Shown here one piece after another: positions 1 to 9,506 of a stretch of DNA of 64,000 nucleotides (the stretch's first letter is position 1; every line of letters begins with the position of its first letter). The stretch is from Methylobacterium goesingense. Lineage in GTDB: Bacteria > Pseudomonadota > Alphaproteobacteria > Rhizobiales > Beijerinckiaceae. Under the pieces are notes generated by a model. That model was not told the origin of the DNA. It made no database searches and saw nothing but the letters and a program-made list of their open reading frames with translations. The translations under genes were made by a program, and so were the position numbers. Location of the stretch: assembly GCF_022179225.1 (NCBI RefSeq), contig NZ_BPQL01000014.1, forward strand, positions 1 to 64,000. Direction: 5' to 3'.

Positions 1-50
1 CGTTCGGGATGGCGGATTTGGGCTTCGCTCAAGCGCCGCGCGGGCTTGCT

Positions 51-87
51 GATACGTCATCCGCTCTGATCAAGTGGATGACGTATC
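51..87. other. Perfect inverted repeat at the 3' end of pbpC
   Basis: Arms GATACGTCATCC (51-62) and GGATGACGTATC (76-87) are exact reverse complements separated by 13 nt, and the right arm overlaps the pbpC stop codon (86-88). On the minus strand it would form a strong hairpin just after the stop. No U-tract follows, so it is not a typical intrinsic terminator. It may protect the 3' end of the mRNA or be a protein-binding site. Confidence 0.55.
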
Positions 88-2317
88 ATTCGAGGCGCAC
101 CACGACGCTGTCGCTGGCCCCCGTGGCGTCCATCACCGAGATGCGGGCGAACCCGGCCCCCTCCGGCGCCCAGGCCGATTGGCGCCGGGCGCCGCCCGCC
201 ACCGGCAGGCCGTCGACCATCCAGGTGAGCGGGGGCACGCCGCCGAGGGCCTTCAGGGCGAGGCTCGCCGGGGGCGCCGGCTCGGGCTCCGAGAGGCCGA
301 GGTCGATGCGGGCGCCGTCCGGCGGGTAGGCGATCTTGAGGGCCCCCCCTAAGGCCGCCGACAGGGTCTTGGGGATGTCCCGCCGGATGTGGCGCAAGGG
401 GGGCGGCAGGCCGGCCGTGGTCGTCACCAGGGCGTCGCGCGGCATCGGCACGGGGTCGGGCTCGCCGCCGAAGCGGGCGAAGGCGTCGAACAGGATCGGC
501 GCCGCGACCACCCGGCCGACGAGGCCCGGCACGGCGTTGCCGTCCGGCCGCCCGACCCAGACCGCGATCGTGACGCGCCGGTCGAACCCCACCGCCAGGG
601 CGTCCCGGTAGCCGTAGGAGGTACCGGTCTTGTAGGCGATCCGGCCCGCCAGGGCGTTCTCCGGCGGGGGCGCGCCGCGCAAGGTGTCGGCGACGTACCA
701 GGCGGCGACGGCCTCCGTGATGCGGGCCTCCGGGGCCGCCTCGGCGGGCGGCCCGTCGAGGCGGCGCACCACGTTCGGCACCAATCCCTGTCGGGCCAAC
801 CCCGAAAACAGCCGGGCGAGGTCGGTGAGGGTGATGCCGAGGCCGCCGAGGGCCACCGGCAGGCCCGGCCCGGTGTCGCGGGGGAGATCGACGCGGGCGC
901 CGCCTGCCCGCAGGCGCGCGATGAACCGGGCGGGGCCGACTGCCTCCAGCAGGTCCACCGCCGGCACGTTCAGGGAGAGCTGGAGGGCGCGCCGCGCCGT
1001 CACCGTGCCCTGGTAGCCGAGGTCGAAGTTCTCCGGGGCGTAGGCGCCGGCAAAGCGCACGGGCCGGTCGTCGAGCTGCGTCTCGGGATGGGCCAGCCCC
1101 GTCTCGAAGGCCAGCGCGTAGATGAAGGGCTTGAGGGCGGAGCCCGGCGAGCGGATCGCGCCCGTCATGTCGATGGCACCCGCACGGCTCGCGTCGAGGT
1201 AGCCGGGGCTGCCGACCTGGGCCAGCACCGCGCCGGTGCGGTTGTCGATAGCGAGGATCGCCGCCGAGATTCCGGGCCCGAGGGAAGCCGCGCGTTCGGC
1301 GGCGAGGGTCTCGAGGCTCGCCTGCAGGCGGCCGTCGAGGGTGAGGCGGACCATCTGCGCGGCCGGGTCGGCGGCACGCGCCGCCTCCGCCGCGTGGGCG
1401 GCGAGCATCGGGAAGGATTTTCGCAGCGTCGGCACCGACTCGGCGCGGGCGGCCTCCGCCTCGGTGGGCGTGATCACGCCCTGCCGGGCCGCGATGGCGA
1501 GGACCCGGTCGCGGGCGCGTCGGGCCGCGTGAGGGAAGCGGTCCGGCCGCCGGGCCTCGGGCGCCTGCGGCAAGGCGACGAGGAGCGCGCTCTCGGCGAA
1601 GGACAGCCGCGCGGGTTCCCGCCCGAAATAGGCCAGACTCGCCGCCCGCAGGCCCTCGACCGGGCCGCCATAGGGGGCGAGTGCGAGGTAGAGGTCGCGC
1701 ACCCCGTCCTTGCCGAGGCGCCGCTCCAACTGCACCGCCCGCACCATCTGGCGGAGCTTGGCGGCCAGCGAGCGCTCGGCGCGGGGCTCGACGAGGCGGG
1801 CCACCTGCATCGACAGGGTCGAGCCCCCCGAGACGATGCGCCCCGCCGTGAACCACTGCCATGCGGCCCGCAGCGTCGCGGCCGGATCGATGCCGGGATG
1901 CGTGGCGAAGCGCCGGTCCTCGTAGGCGGTGAGCATGGCGAGGTAGCGCGGATCGACCTGGGATCCCGTCACCGGCAGGCGCCAGCGCCCGTCGGCGGTG
2001 GCGAACGGGCGCAGCAGGCGTCCCTCTCGGTCGAGCACCACGGTGGAGCGGAGTTCGGCCTGGGTGAGGTCGAGGGGTGGAAGGGCGTCGACGAAGCGCC
2101 AGAGGGCCAGGGGCGGGAGCAGGAGGAGGAGGAAGCCTGCGACGATTGCGAGACGCCCTCCCCCCTCTGCGGGGGAGGGTGGTCGCGGAGCGACCGGGAG
2201 AGGGGCAGCGACGTTTCCGGAGGGGTCGCCCCCTCTTGCGGGACGTTGTCCCGGCCCGCCTGCCCCGCAGGCACCCTCCCCAGCAGAAGGGGGAGGGTTC
2301 AGGCGACCCGTCTCCAC
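86..2317 (-). CDS. pbpC: Penicillin-binding protein 1C (bifunctional glycosyltransferase/transpeptidase)
   Basis: Inner-membrane class A PBP that polymerises and cross-links peptidoglycan; 743 aa from a GTG start. Residues 56-75 form a membrane anchor (LAIVAGFLLLLLPPLALWRF). The glycosyltransferase (GT51) domain follows, with the catalytic Glu in AYEDRRF (E133). The transpeptidase domain has SALK (393-396), SLN (448-450) and KTG (563-565), all three active-site motifs. The C-terminal part matches the PBP1C-specific C domain. The start lies 4 nt after the stop of the upstream alpha-2-macroglobulin gene, so the two are probably translationally coupled; this gene pair is widespread in proteobacteria. 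Residues about 7-54 are translated from a palindromic intergenic repeat, and no other ATG, GTG or TTG start is available before the membrane segment. Confidence 0.93.
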   Translation of the reverse strand: METGRLNPPPSAGEGACGAGGPGQRPARGGDPSGNVAAPLPVAPRPPSPAEGGGRLAIVAGFLLLLLPPLALWRFVDALPPLDLTQAELRSTVVLDREGRLLRPFATADGRWRLPVTGSQVDPRYLAMLTAYEDRRFATHPGIDPAATLRAAWQWFTAGRIVSGGSTLSMQVARLVEPRAERSLAAKLRQMVRAVQLERRLGKDGVRDLYLALAPYGGPVEGLRAASLAYFGREPARLSFAESALLVALPQAPEARRPDRFPHAARRARDRVLAIAARQGVITPTEAEAARAESVPTLRKSFPMLAAHAAEAARAADPAAQMVRLTLDGRLQASLETLAAERAASLGPGISAAILAIDNRTGAVLAQVGSPGYLDASRAGAIDMTGAIRSPGSALKPFIYALAFETGLAHPETQLDDRPVRFAGAYAPENFDLGYQGTVTARRALQLSLNVPAVDLLEAVGPARFIARLRAGGARVDLPRDTGPGLPVALGGLGITLTDLARLFSGLARQGLVPNVVRRLDGPPAEAAPEARITEAVAAWYVADTLRGAPPPENALAGRIAYKTGTSYGYRDALAVGFDRRVTIAVWVGRPDGNAVPGLVGRVVAAPILFDAFARFGGEPDPVPMPRDALVTTTAGLPPPLRHIRRDIPKTLSAALGGALKIAYPPDGARIDLGLSEPEPAPPASLALKALGGVPPLTWMVDGLPVAGGARRQSAWAPEGAGFARISVMDATGASDSVVVRLE
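2156..2298. repeat. Palindromic intergenic-type repeat read as the N-terminus of PbpC
   Basis: About 143 bp bounded by inverted G/C blocks: CCCTCCCCC near 2156 pairs with GGGGGAGGG at 2290-2298. Internal pairs are CTCTGCGGGGGAGGG and GGTCGCGGAGCGACC. Translated on the minus strand it gives a Pro/Gly/Ala-rich stretch containing PPSAGEG and PSPAEGGG. From memory, peptides of this type come from abundant dispersed palindromic elements in alphaproteobacterial genomes. No second copy was seen in this window, so the dispersed nature is inferred. Confidence 0.6.
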
Positions 2318-2321
2318 GGCC

Positions 2322-5300
2322 CTACTTCGCGCTCACGGTCATCGCGCCGAATCCCGTGCGCCCGAAGCGCTCCGGCCGATACATGTCCTCGATGGTGGCG
2401 GCCGGGTGGACGTAGGTGCCGGGCGAGACCGCCCGCACGGTGTAGGCGACCCGGAAGAAGGCCGATTGCGCGGGGGTCCGCTCGTAGGCCGCCACGAAGC
2501 GGTCGTCGCGGAACTCGGTGTGGACGGGGGCCACGTCCGATTTGGCGAAGGCGAGCCCGGTCAGCGCGTCGGCGTCGAGGAGCTTCGGATTGTCGATCTC
2601 CAGGCCGGCGGGCAGGCGGTCGACGAGGAGGAGGCGCCCGGCGCTGGCCTTGGCCTCGGTGACGGTGAGCACAACCACGAGGCGGTCGTTCTGGCGCACG
2701 CCCTGCGCGAGGTCGACCGGGCTGCCGTCGAGGCGGTAATAGCGCCGCTCGATCGTGTAGCCGCGCGCCTCCGCCGGCTCCGGCGCGATCGGGTTACCGG
2801 AGACGCTGACCACGGCCTGCACGGGCTGGTTGCCCGCGTTCACCAGGGTGACGGGTTTGCCGTCCAGGGCGGCGGCCCGGTAGCTGCGCGCCACGGCGCC
2901 GCTCTCGGGGCGGCCGTCCAGGGTGAAGCGCAGAGCGTCGGATTCCGCGCTCAGGCCCTCGGCGGCCAGCACCATCCAGGCCTCCTCCTGGGTGCTGGTC
3001 GGCCGGCCGCTGGCGCGCTCCGCCGCGATGAGCGCGCCCAGGGGCTGGATGCTGTCGCGGGCGAGCCCCGTCTCGGCGGCCAGCGCCAGGAGGCCGGCGC
3101 CGTCACGCAGGCGCGAGCCGTAATCCGGCCGGTAGACCGGGCTCGCGGGCGTCTCCCGGAAGCCGGCCATCGCGGCGGTGAACGCCTTGGCGGCCCGGCC
3201 GCGATCCCCCAGCAGCGCCAGGGCGGCGGCGATCTGTCCCCGCGCCAAGGGCGTGGAGAAAGCCGCGAGCTTGGTGTCGGCGAGGTAGCGCAGGTCGCCC
3301 ATCACCGGCCGGCCGTTGCGGGCGAGCACGTAGGCCGCGTAGGCGATGTCCATGCCACCCTCGCCGACCTCGGTGGTGTTGGCCACCGCGTTGCGCAGGC
3401 GGTCGAGGGCGTTGGCGAAGGCGGTCTGGGGCACGGAAAAGCCGCGCTCGCGGGCCCGGGTCAGGAAGTCGGTGACGTAGGCGTTGAGCCAGGTGTCGCT
3501 GGCCCCGTCCGTGGACCAGAGACCGAAATCGCCCGCCCCGTTCTGGCGGCCGAGCACGCGCTCGATCGCCTGGCGCACGCGCTCGTCGGCTTGTGGGTCG
3601 ATCCCGAGCCTGTCGAGAGCCGCGAGGCGGTTGACGTAGAGGAGCGGCATCGCCCGGCTGACGGTCTGCTCGGAGCAGCCGTAGGGATAGCGGTCGAGGG
3701 ATTGGAGCAGGGCCGGCACGTCGATGCCGGCCAGATTCGAGGCCGAGAGCGAGACCGTGCCGGTGCCGGGCAGGATGTCGGCCAGGAGCTCGTCCGAGAG
3801 CTTCAGGCTGGCGCCGGGTTCGAGGGTCTGCACGGAGCGGCGGGCGAGCGCCCCCGTGCCGGGGCCGATGTTCAGGGCAAAGCTCTGGCCGACGCCCTCG
3901 GGCAGGCCGGGGCCCCGCAGGGTCAGGTCGATCCGCGACAGGCCCGGCCCGGCGGCGGTGATGGGGATCACCAGCGCGCCCTTGGCGCCCGCCTCCAGGC
4001 GCAGGGTCTTGTGCACCGCCTCGGCGCCGACCAGGACGGAGCCGGCGAGGTCGAGGTCCACCGTGTAGTCGCCGGCCTGCCCCTCCACGTTGTCGATGGC
4101 GACGTGGAAGCGCGAGCGGTCGCCGACGTTGAGGAAGCGCGGAAGGGTGCCGGTGAGCACCACGGGATCGCGGATGATCACGTCGGCCTGGGCCGCGCCC
4201 ACCTTCGCGCGGCTCCAGGCGGTGACCATCACCCGGCCGGTGCCATTGAAGGCCGGCAGGGGGAAGCTGACGCTCGCCCGGCCGTCGGGGCCGACGGTGA
4301 TCGGCCCCGAATAGAGCGCCAGCGGCGCCTGGGTCGGGGGCGAATCGGCGAGTTCCGCCGCCCCGCCGTCGCCGCCGGAGCGGATGGCGCCGAGCGTCCC
4401 CTGCATCCCGTCGATGAGGTATCCGTAGAGGTCGCGGATCTCGGGGCCGAGGGCCTTCTGGCCGAAGAAGTAGCCGAACGGGTTCGGCGCCTCGTAGCGG
4501 GTGAGATTCAGGATACCGACATCCACCAGCGCCACGCTGACCCGGGCCTCCTCGCCGGATTTGAGGCCGGCGAGCTGGATCGGCAGGGTGAGGGTCTCGC
4601 GCGGGCGCACCTTGGCCGGCGCCGTCAGGGTGACGCCGAGGGTGCGGCTGTCCCGGTCGACCCCGAACCAGGCCACGCCCAGCGCCCGGCCCGGCAGGCG
4701 CTTGGCCGCCTGGTCGAGGGGCCGGTAGGCGGTGGCGACGAGGTAGGCGCCCGAACCCCACTCGGCCTTCACCGGGATATCAACGGTGGTGCCGGCGGCC
4801 GGCACGTCGACGGTGAGGAGCGCGTGCAGCTTGTCGCTGACCACGGCGAGCGTCGCCTGCCCCTTGAACTTGGGCTGCAGGCGGGCGTGAAGCGTCTCAC
4901 CGGCGGCGTAGGCCGCCTTGTCGAGGCGCAGGTCCAGGAGGTCCGGCACGTCCGCCGTCTCACCGCCGCTCCAGCCCACCGTGAAGGTCACGCTCGCGGT
5001 GGCCGCCGGGCGGCCCGGCACGCTCGCCTCCAGCCGGTAGGTGCCGTAGCTCACCGTGGCGCTGACGCGGCCCGGCGCGTCCGGCGTCAGGTCGAGGCGG
5101 CCGTCGGCGATGCGCCGGGTACTCGTGACCGGCTCGTAGGACCAGCGCCCACCCTCGCGGTACCATTGATAGGTCTTCTCCACGCGCTGGAGCGTCCAGG
5201 CGACGTTGCCCTGCGCGAGGCGCTGCCCGTCGGGTGCGGCCATGACCACGTCGAAGCCAGCGACGCCGCCTTCCTGGATGTCGCCGCCGAAAGTCTTGCG

Positions 5301-7655
5301 GATGGCGAGGACCGGTCCTTCGGGCAGGATCGGCAGCGTGAGACTGCGGCTGAGTGCACGCCCGCCGGGCTCGCCCACCTGCAGGGTGATCTTCGCCTCG
5401 ACGGGGCGCGGGGCGGCGAGCGCCTGCACCGGCACCACGAGCCGGGCCTTGCCGGTGGCGTCCGTGGTGGCGCGGGCGTCGATCTCCGTCGAGGACGCCT
5501 CCACCCGCTCGTCGTCGAGGCCGACGGAGAATCCCTCCAGGCCCTTGATGCCGTTGCCGGCCGATTGCTGCACCAGCACGGTGCCGGAGACCTCAAGGCC
5601 GGCGCCCGGCGCGCCGTAGAGGTAGCGTGCGGCCACATCGATGGTGGCGGGCGCGCCTTTCGTCAGCGTCGGCGCCGCACTCGACAGCGTCACCTCCAGG
5701 CGCTCGGGGACGTAATCCTCCACGAGGAAGCTCGCCTCGCCGATGGCCGGCGCCTTGGGGTCTGTGTAGGCCGCCACCCGCCAGGTGCCGTGCGGCGCGC
5801 CCGGCATCAGCGGCAGCGCGAGGGCGCGCCCGCCGAGGCCCGCATCCGCCACCTGGGCGCGGCGGTACTCGACGCCGTCCGGGCGCTTGACCACCAGGGT
5901 CAGCGGGATTTCGGGCACCGCGACCCCTTGCGCGTCGCGCAGGAGCCCGGTCAGGTGCACGGTCTCGCCCGAGCGGTAGACGCCGCGCTCGGGAAACACG
6001 TAGGCCTCCACGGCCCCCGGCTGCGGCCGGCCCTTCACGCCGCGATCGGTGAGGTCGAAGGCCGACTGGCCGAGGTCGAGGAAGCCGTAATCGTCGCCGA
6101 TCTGCGCCACCACGAGGCCGGGCGCGATGCCCCCCTCCCCGCGCGCAAGGCCCGGCGCGAAGGCGACGTGGCCCTGGCCGTCGGTCTTGGCGGTGGCCAG
6201 GACCTCGTTGTTGCGCGCCACCAGCCGGATCTCGGCGCCGGACACGGTCTCGGCGGAGGCGAGCGAGCGGGCGAAGACGTGGACGCCGTCGCGGCCCTTG
6301 AAGGCGGTGAGCCCGAGATCCGAGACCACGAACCACTGCGTGGCCTGCTGCTCGTAGCCGCCTTCCTCGTCGGTGGACGAGGTGGCTCCGCTGGCCTGCG
6401 CCAACATGATGTAGATGCCGGGCTCCAGCTTGCCGACGGCCTGGAGCACCGGGAAGGCGGTGACCGCCTCCTGGTTCAGCTCGGCCTTGGCGGTGTCGAG
6501 CACACCCTTCCAGACGCGCTGGCCCTTCTGGTCGGCGATGGTGCGCGCCGTGGCGCCGTTGAGCTGGGACAGGAAGTCCTCGGCCCGCAGCGAGGGCAGC
6601 AGGCCCCGATCGCCGACCCGCAGGACCTCCACGTCGATCTTGGCCGCGTTCACCGAGACCAGGGGCACGCCGGCCTGTCCGGTGCGGGGCAGAACGTAGT
6701 TGCGCCCGGTGAAGCGAACCTGGGGCGAGCGGTCCCGGACATAGACCTCGTAATCCGCCGCTTTGAGCAGCCCTTCGCCCGCCGCCGAGGGCAGGCCGGA
6801 GCGCACCACGAAGGCGTAGCGCTCGCCGTGCTTGAGGCCGTCGACGCAGACCTGCTGGCCCGTGGCGGTGACGGCGGCGTTGGCCGCGCCCGAGACCGCG
6901 ATGTAGGGCGTGAAATCGGTCTTGGCCGCCACCCCTTCGGAGAATTGGAAGCAGATGCGGGGCGCCGCGGCATCCGAATCGACGGTGTAGTTGAGGATGC
7001 GGAAGCCGTGCTCGGCCCGTAAGGATTCGTAGGTCTCGCGCACCTCCGCGTCGTCGGAGAGGGCGAGGCTGGCACGATAGGCCTCCAGCGCCGGACGCCA
7101 CTCGGATTCGGCGGCCTGGACCGCGCCGAGGCCGGCCAGCGCCTCGGCCTCCGCCGACGCGTTGCTGGCGCGCAGGTAGCCCTGGTAGGCAGCGGCCCGC
7201 GCGTTGCGGCGCAGGCGAAGCCGGCTGGCGTAATCGCCCGTCTGATTGTCGTTGCCGACCGCGCTGGCCGCGCGCGCATAGGCGAGCCAGTTCGCGGGGT
7301 CGCCGGGCTCGGCCGCCACCGCGAGACCGAGCGGCTTCAGGGCCTCGGCCGGCTTCTCGGCCTCCAGCAGGGCTTCGCCCTCGGCCCGGGCCTTGCTGGC
7401 CGGCTTGGCGGCCCCCGTCCCCGCCTCGCTCTTCAGGCTGGCTTCGAGGCGCACGCCGTCGCTGGCGAGATCCTCGCGCAGAAACGTCTTGGGAGCCAGC
7501 TTCGGCATGACCTTGGCCAGCGCGCGTGCGGCAAGGGCCGGATTGGGGGCCTGGGTCTGTGACTGGGCTTTGGCGGGCAGCGCCGTCACCCCGGAGAAGG
7601 CCAGCGCGCACAGGAGGGGCGCGGCCCAGAAGCCGCCTCTGGTCGATCCCGACAT
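2322..7655 (-). CDS. Bacterial alpha-2-macroglobulin (YfhM family), periplasmic protease inhibitor
   Basis: A 1777-aa exported protein of the alpha-2-macroglobulin family. The model, from the family, is that it traps attacking proteases in the periplasm through a thioester while its partner PBP1C repairs the wall. The N-terminal signal peptide ends around LPAKAQS. It has no lipobox cysteine, unlike E. coli YfhM, so it should be soluble rather than lipid-anchored. Several MG-type beta-sandwich domains follow, and the thioester motif YGCSEQ is intact with Cys at 1327. The terpenoid-cyclase-like thioester domain and a C-terminal receptor-like domain follow. The GGTGGGG sequence upstream of the ATG is a plausible ribosome site. 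pbpC follows after 4 nt. Confidence 0.93.
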   Translation of the reverse strand: MSGSTRGGFWAAPLLCALAFSGVTALPAKAQSQTQAPNPALAARALAKVMPKLAPKTFLREDLASDGVRLEASLKSEAGTGAAKPASKARAEGEALLEAEKPAEALKPLGLAVAAEPGDPANWLAYARAASAVGNDNQTGDYASRLRLRRNARAAAYQGYLRASNASAEAEALAGLGAVQAAESEWRPALEAYRASLALSDDAEVRETYESLRAEHGFRILNYTVDSDAAAPRICFQFSEGVAAKTDFTPYIAVSGAANAAVTATGQQVCVDGLKHGERYAFVVRSGLPSAAGEGLLKAADYEVYVRDRSPQVRFTGRNYVLPRTGQAGVPLVSVNAAKIDVEVLRVGDRGLLPSLRAEDFLSQLNGATARTIADQKGQRVWKGVLDTAKAELNQEAVTAFPVLQAVGKLEPGIYIMLAQASGATSSTDEEGGYEQQATQWFVVSDLGLTAFKGRDGVHVFARSLASAETVSGAEIRLVARNNEVLATAKTDGQGHVAFAPGLARGEGGIAPGLVVAQIGDDYGFLDLGQSAFDLTDRGVKGRPQPGAVEAYVFPERGVYRSGETVHLTGLLRDAQGVAVPEIPLTLVVKRPDGVEYRRAQVADAGLGGRALALPLMPGAPHGTWRVAAYTDPKAPAIGEASFLVEDYVPERLEVTLSSAAPTLTKGAPATIDVAARYLYGAPGAGLEVSGTVLVQQSAGNGIKGLEGFSVGLDDERVEASSTEIDARATTDATGKARLVVPVQALAAPRPVEAKITLQVGEPGGRALSRSLTLPILPEGPVLAIRKTFGGDIQEGGVAGFDVVMAAPDGQRLAQGNVAWTLQRVEKTYQWYREGGRWSYEPVTSTRRIADGRLDLTPDAPGRVSATVSYGTYRLEASVPGRPAATASVTFTVGWSGGETADVPDLLDLRLDKAAYAAGETLHARLQPKFKGQATLAVVSDKLHALLTVDVPAAGTTVDIPVKAEWGSGAYLVATAYRPLDQAAKRLPGRALGVAWFGVDRDSRTLGVTLTAPAKVRPRETLTLPIQLAGLKSGEEARVSVALVDVGILNLTRYEAPNPFGYFFGQKALGPEIRDLYGYLIDGMQGTLGAIRSGGDGGAAELADSPPTQAPLALYSGPITVGPDGRASVSFPLPAFNGTGRVMVTAWSRAKVGAAQADVIIRDPVVLTGTLPRFLNVGDRSRFHVAIDNVEGQAGDYTVDLDLAGSVLVGAEAVHKTLRLEAGAKGALVIPITAAGPGLSRIDLTLRGPGLPEGVGQSFALNIGPGTGALARRSVQTLEPGASLKLSDELLADILPGTGTVSLSASNLAGIDVPALLQSLDRYPYGCSEQTVSRAMPLLYVNRLAALDRLGIDPQADERVRQAIERVLGRQNGAGDFGLWSTDGASDTWLNAYVTDFLTRARERGFSVPQTAFANALDRLRNAVANTTEVGEGGMDIAYAAYVLARNGRPVMGDLRYLADTKLAAFSTPLARGQIAAALALLGDRGRAAKAFTAAMAGFRETPASPVYRPDYGSRLRDGAGLLALAAETGLARDSIQPLGALIAAERASGRPTSTQEEAWMVLAAEGLSAESDALRFTLDGRPESGAVARSYRAAALDGKPVTLVNAGNQPVQAVVSVSGNPIAPEPAEARGYTIERRYYRLDGSPVDLAQGVRQNDRLVVVLTVTEAKASAGRLLLVDRLPAGLEIDNPKLLDADALTGLAFAKSDVAPVHTEFRDDRFVAAYERTPAQSAFFRVAYTVRAVSPGTYVHPAATIEDMYRPERFGRTGFGAMTVSAK

Positions 7656-7900
7656 GTTTCCACCCCACCGCCCGGATGCCGACGCGTCGTGCCGGCAGCG
7701 GACGGAAACGTACCACTTCGGGCTTGGCCCGCAACGCCCTAGAGCCGCCGACCCGACTGAATCAGGCTGGCGGCGCTAGGCATTTGTTTTGCCGTGCCTT
7801 TTGGCGGCGAACCGGTTTCCGCTTCGTCGGAATGAACTCTAGAATTCGGGCCCGGGCTCTGCCACACCGGACGGAATCTCGCAGGGGGCGCGATTCGACC

Positions 7901-9343
7901 ATGATACGACGCGGGCGGACCATCCGGTGCATGGCCGGACTCGTGATCGGGGCTCTTTCAGGGTCCGCCGCCGCGCAGACGCCGCCCGCACCGGCCCCCG
8001 CCAAAGCGGCGCCCGTCAAGCCGAAGCCGGCGGCGCCCGATCCGGCCTTCGAGGCGGCCCGGGTCGCGTTCGAGGCCCTGCCGGAGGTCGAGCGCAAGGG
8101 CCTCCAGGATGCCCTGGTCTGGACCGGAGAATACAACAGCGTGGTCAGCGGGGCGTTCGGGCGGCGCAGCTACGAGGCGCTGCAGGCCTACGCCGCGCGC
8201 AGGGGCGGAAGCGGAATGCCCGACGCGGCGGCCCGCGCCGCCCTGCTTCAGGAGGGCGCCGCGGCGCGCAAGGCCGCGGGCTTCACGGTGAAGCCGGACG
8301 CGGCCAGCGGCGCGGTTCTGGGCGTGCCCGAGCGAATCCTGCCCAAGCGGACGGCGCAGCCCGGCGGCACCCGCTGGCAGAGCGCGGACGGGCGCATCAC
8401 CCTCGAAACCAAGTCCTTCTCCCCCGGCGAGACCGGGCTCGAGGCGGTGTTCGCCCGCGTCACCGGGCCGAGCCCGGAGCGGCGGGTGACCTACAAGCTG
8501 CTGCGGCCCGAATTCCTCGTCGTCACGGCCGAAACCCCCACGGGCAAATCCTACATCCGCTACGCCGCCGGGGCGGCCGGCCTGCGCGGCATCACCCTGG
8601 GCTACGACAAAGCCCTCGCGGGCGAGGTCGACCGGCTCGCCATCGCCATCGCCAATAGCTTCGCGCCCTTTCCCGACGCCGTGCCCGCAGCAGCTTCGGG
8701 TCCGGTCGCGGCGGCTCCGGCGCCCGGAGCGCTGTCCGCACCGGCTCCGCTGCCGGCCCCCGTGCGAAAGGCGGCCCCCATCGCCACCGGGCTCGTCGTG
8801 GCGCCGGGGCGGGTGCTCACAGGTGCGGCGGCCCTCGCCGGCTGCCGCTCGCCGGCCGTCGCAGGGTTGCCGGCACGCGTGGTCCCCGGTTCGGGGACGG
8901 ATCTGGTGCTGCTGGAGAGCGCACCGCTCGCCGGCCGTACGCCGGTGCTGCCGGCCCTGCGCGCAGGCGCGCTCGCGGCGGGCGAAGGGCTGGTGGTTCT
9001 GGGCGCGGAGGCGGAGGGCGTCGCGGTGGCCCCGGCGGAGGCCGGCGCGGCGGGCGCGCGGATCACGGCGCCGCTGCAACCCGGATCCGGGGGCGCCCCG
9101 GTCCTCGACCGGTCGAGTGCCCTGGCGGGCCTCGTCGCGGCCTTTCCGACGGCGCCGCGCCTCGTCGCGGGGGTGGTGCCGCCGGCGAGCTACGCGCTCG
9201 TCCCGGCCGGCACGGTCGCGGCCTTCCTGGGGCAGGCGGGACTGGCACCGCCGGCGGCTGGGCCGGCGACCGGCGCCGGCACGCTCGGCGCGGCTGCCGC
9301 GTCCCTCTCGGGCGCGGTCGTCGCCGTCACGTGCCAGCCCTGA
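7901..9343 (+). CDS. Secreted trypsin-fold protein with a probable dead catalytic triad
   Basis: 480 aa. The ATG at 7901 starts a clear signal peptide (cleavage near GSAAAQ), whereas the open frame upstream has no export signal. Residues about 50-130 resemble a peptidoglycan-binding-like helical domain (VERKGLQDALVWTGEY, YEALQAY). A middle alpha/beta part is followed by an Ala/Pro-rich linker and a C-terminal chymotrypsin-like fold from about residue 290. In that fold TGAAALAGC (307-315) aligns with the usual TAAHC, so the histidine is replaced by Ala310. The Asp (GTDLVLL, D334) and Ser (PGSGGAP, S396) are retained. It is either a pseudoprotease or a protease with a displaced base. No operon partner is evident. 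Confidence 0.7.
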   Translation: MIRRGRTIRCMAGLVIGALSGSAAAQTPPAPAPAKAAPVKPKPAAPDPAFEAARVAFEALPEVERKGLQDALVWTGEYNSVVSGAFGRRSYEALQAYAARRGGSGMPDAAARAALLQEGAAARKAAGFTVKPDAASGAVLGVPERILPKRTAQPGGTRWQSADGRITLETKSFSPGETGLEAVFARVTGPSPERRVTYKLLRPEFLVVTAETPTGKSYIRYAAGAAGLRGITLGYDKALAGEVDRLAIAIANSFAPFPDAVPAAASGPVAAAPAPGALSAPAPLPAPVRKAAPIATGLVVAPGRVLTGAAALAGCRSPAVAGLPARVVPGSGTDLVLLESAPLAGRTPVLPALRAGALAAGEGLVVLGAEAEGVAVAPAEAGAAGARITAPLQPGSGGAPVLDRSSALAGLVAAFPTAPRLVAGVVPPASYALVPAGTVAAFLGQAGLAPPAAGPATGAGTLGAAAASLSGAVVAVTCQP

Positions 9344-9350
9344 GACGCGC

Positions 9351-9506
9351 TCAGATTCGTCCGGTGAGGAGCAGCACGATCAGGATGATCACGAGCAGAC
9401 CGCCGAGGCCAAAGCTCGGACCACGGTAAGCCCCGCCGCCGAGGAAGTTTCCACCGCCGAGGACGATCAGGATCAGCACGATCAGAAGGATGGTGGTCAG
9501 GGTCAT
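9351..9506 (-). CDS. DUF3309-type small membrane protein
   Basis: A 51-aa protein with two hydrophobic segments (residues 3-16 and 33-48) flanking a Gly-rich loop (GGGNFLGGG), ending LLLTGRI. This layout and length match the DUF3309 family of tiny membrane proteins, whose function is unknown. A longer frame exists, but a GGAG ribosome site 9 nt upstream supports the ATG at 9506. It converges on the preceding pseudoprotease gene with only 7 nt between stops. Confidence 0.75.
   Translation of the reverse strand: MTLTTILLIVLILIVLGGGNFLGGGAYRGPSFGLGGLLVIILIVLLLTGRI

Noticed and set aside
1998-7022. A 1674-codon open frame on the plus strand opposite pbpC and the A2M gene
   Set aside because: It is antisense to two clear genes, is Arg/Gly/Ala-rich with no domains, and is expected from codon bias at high GC.
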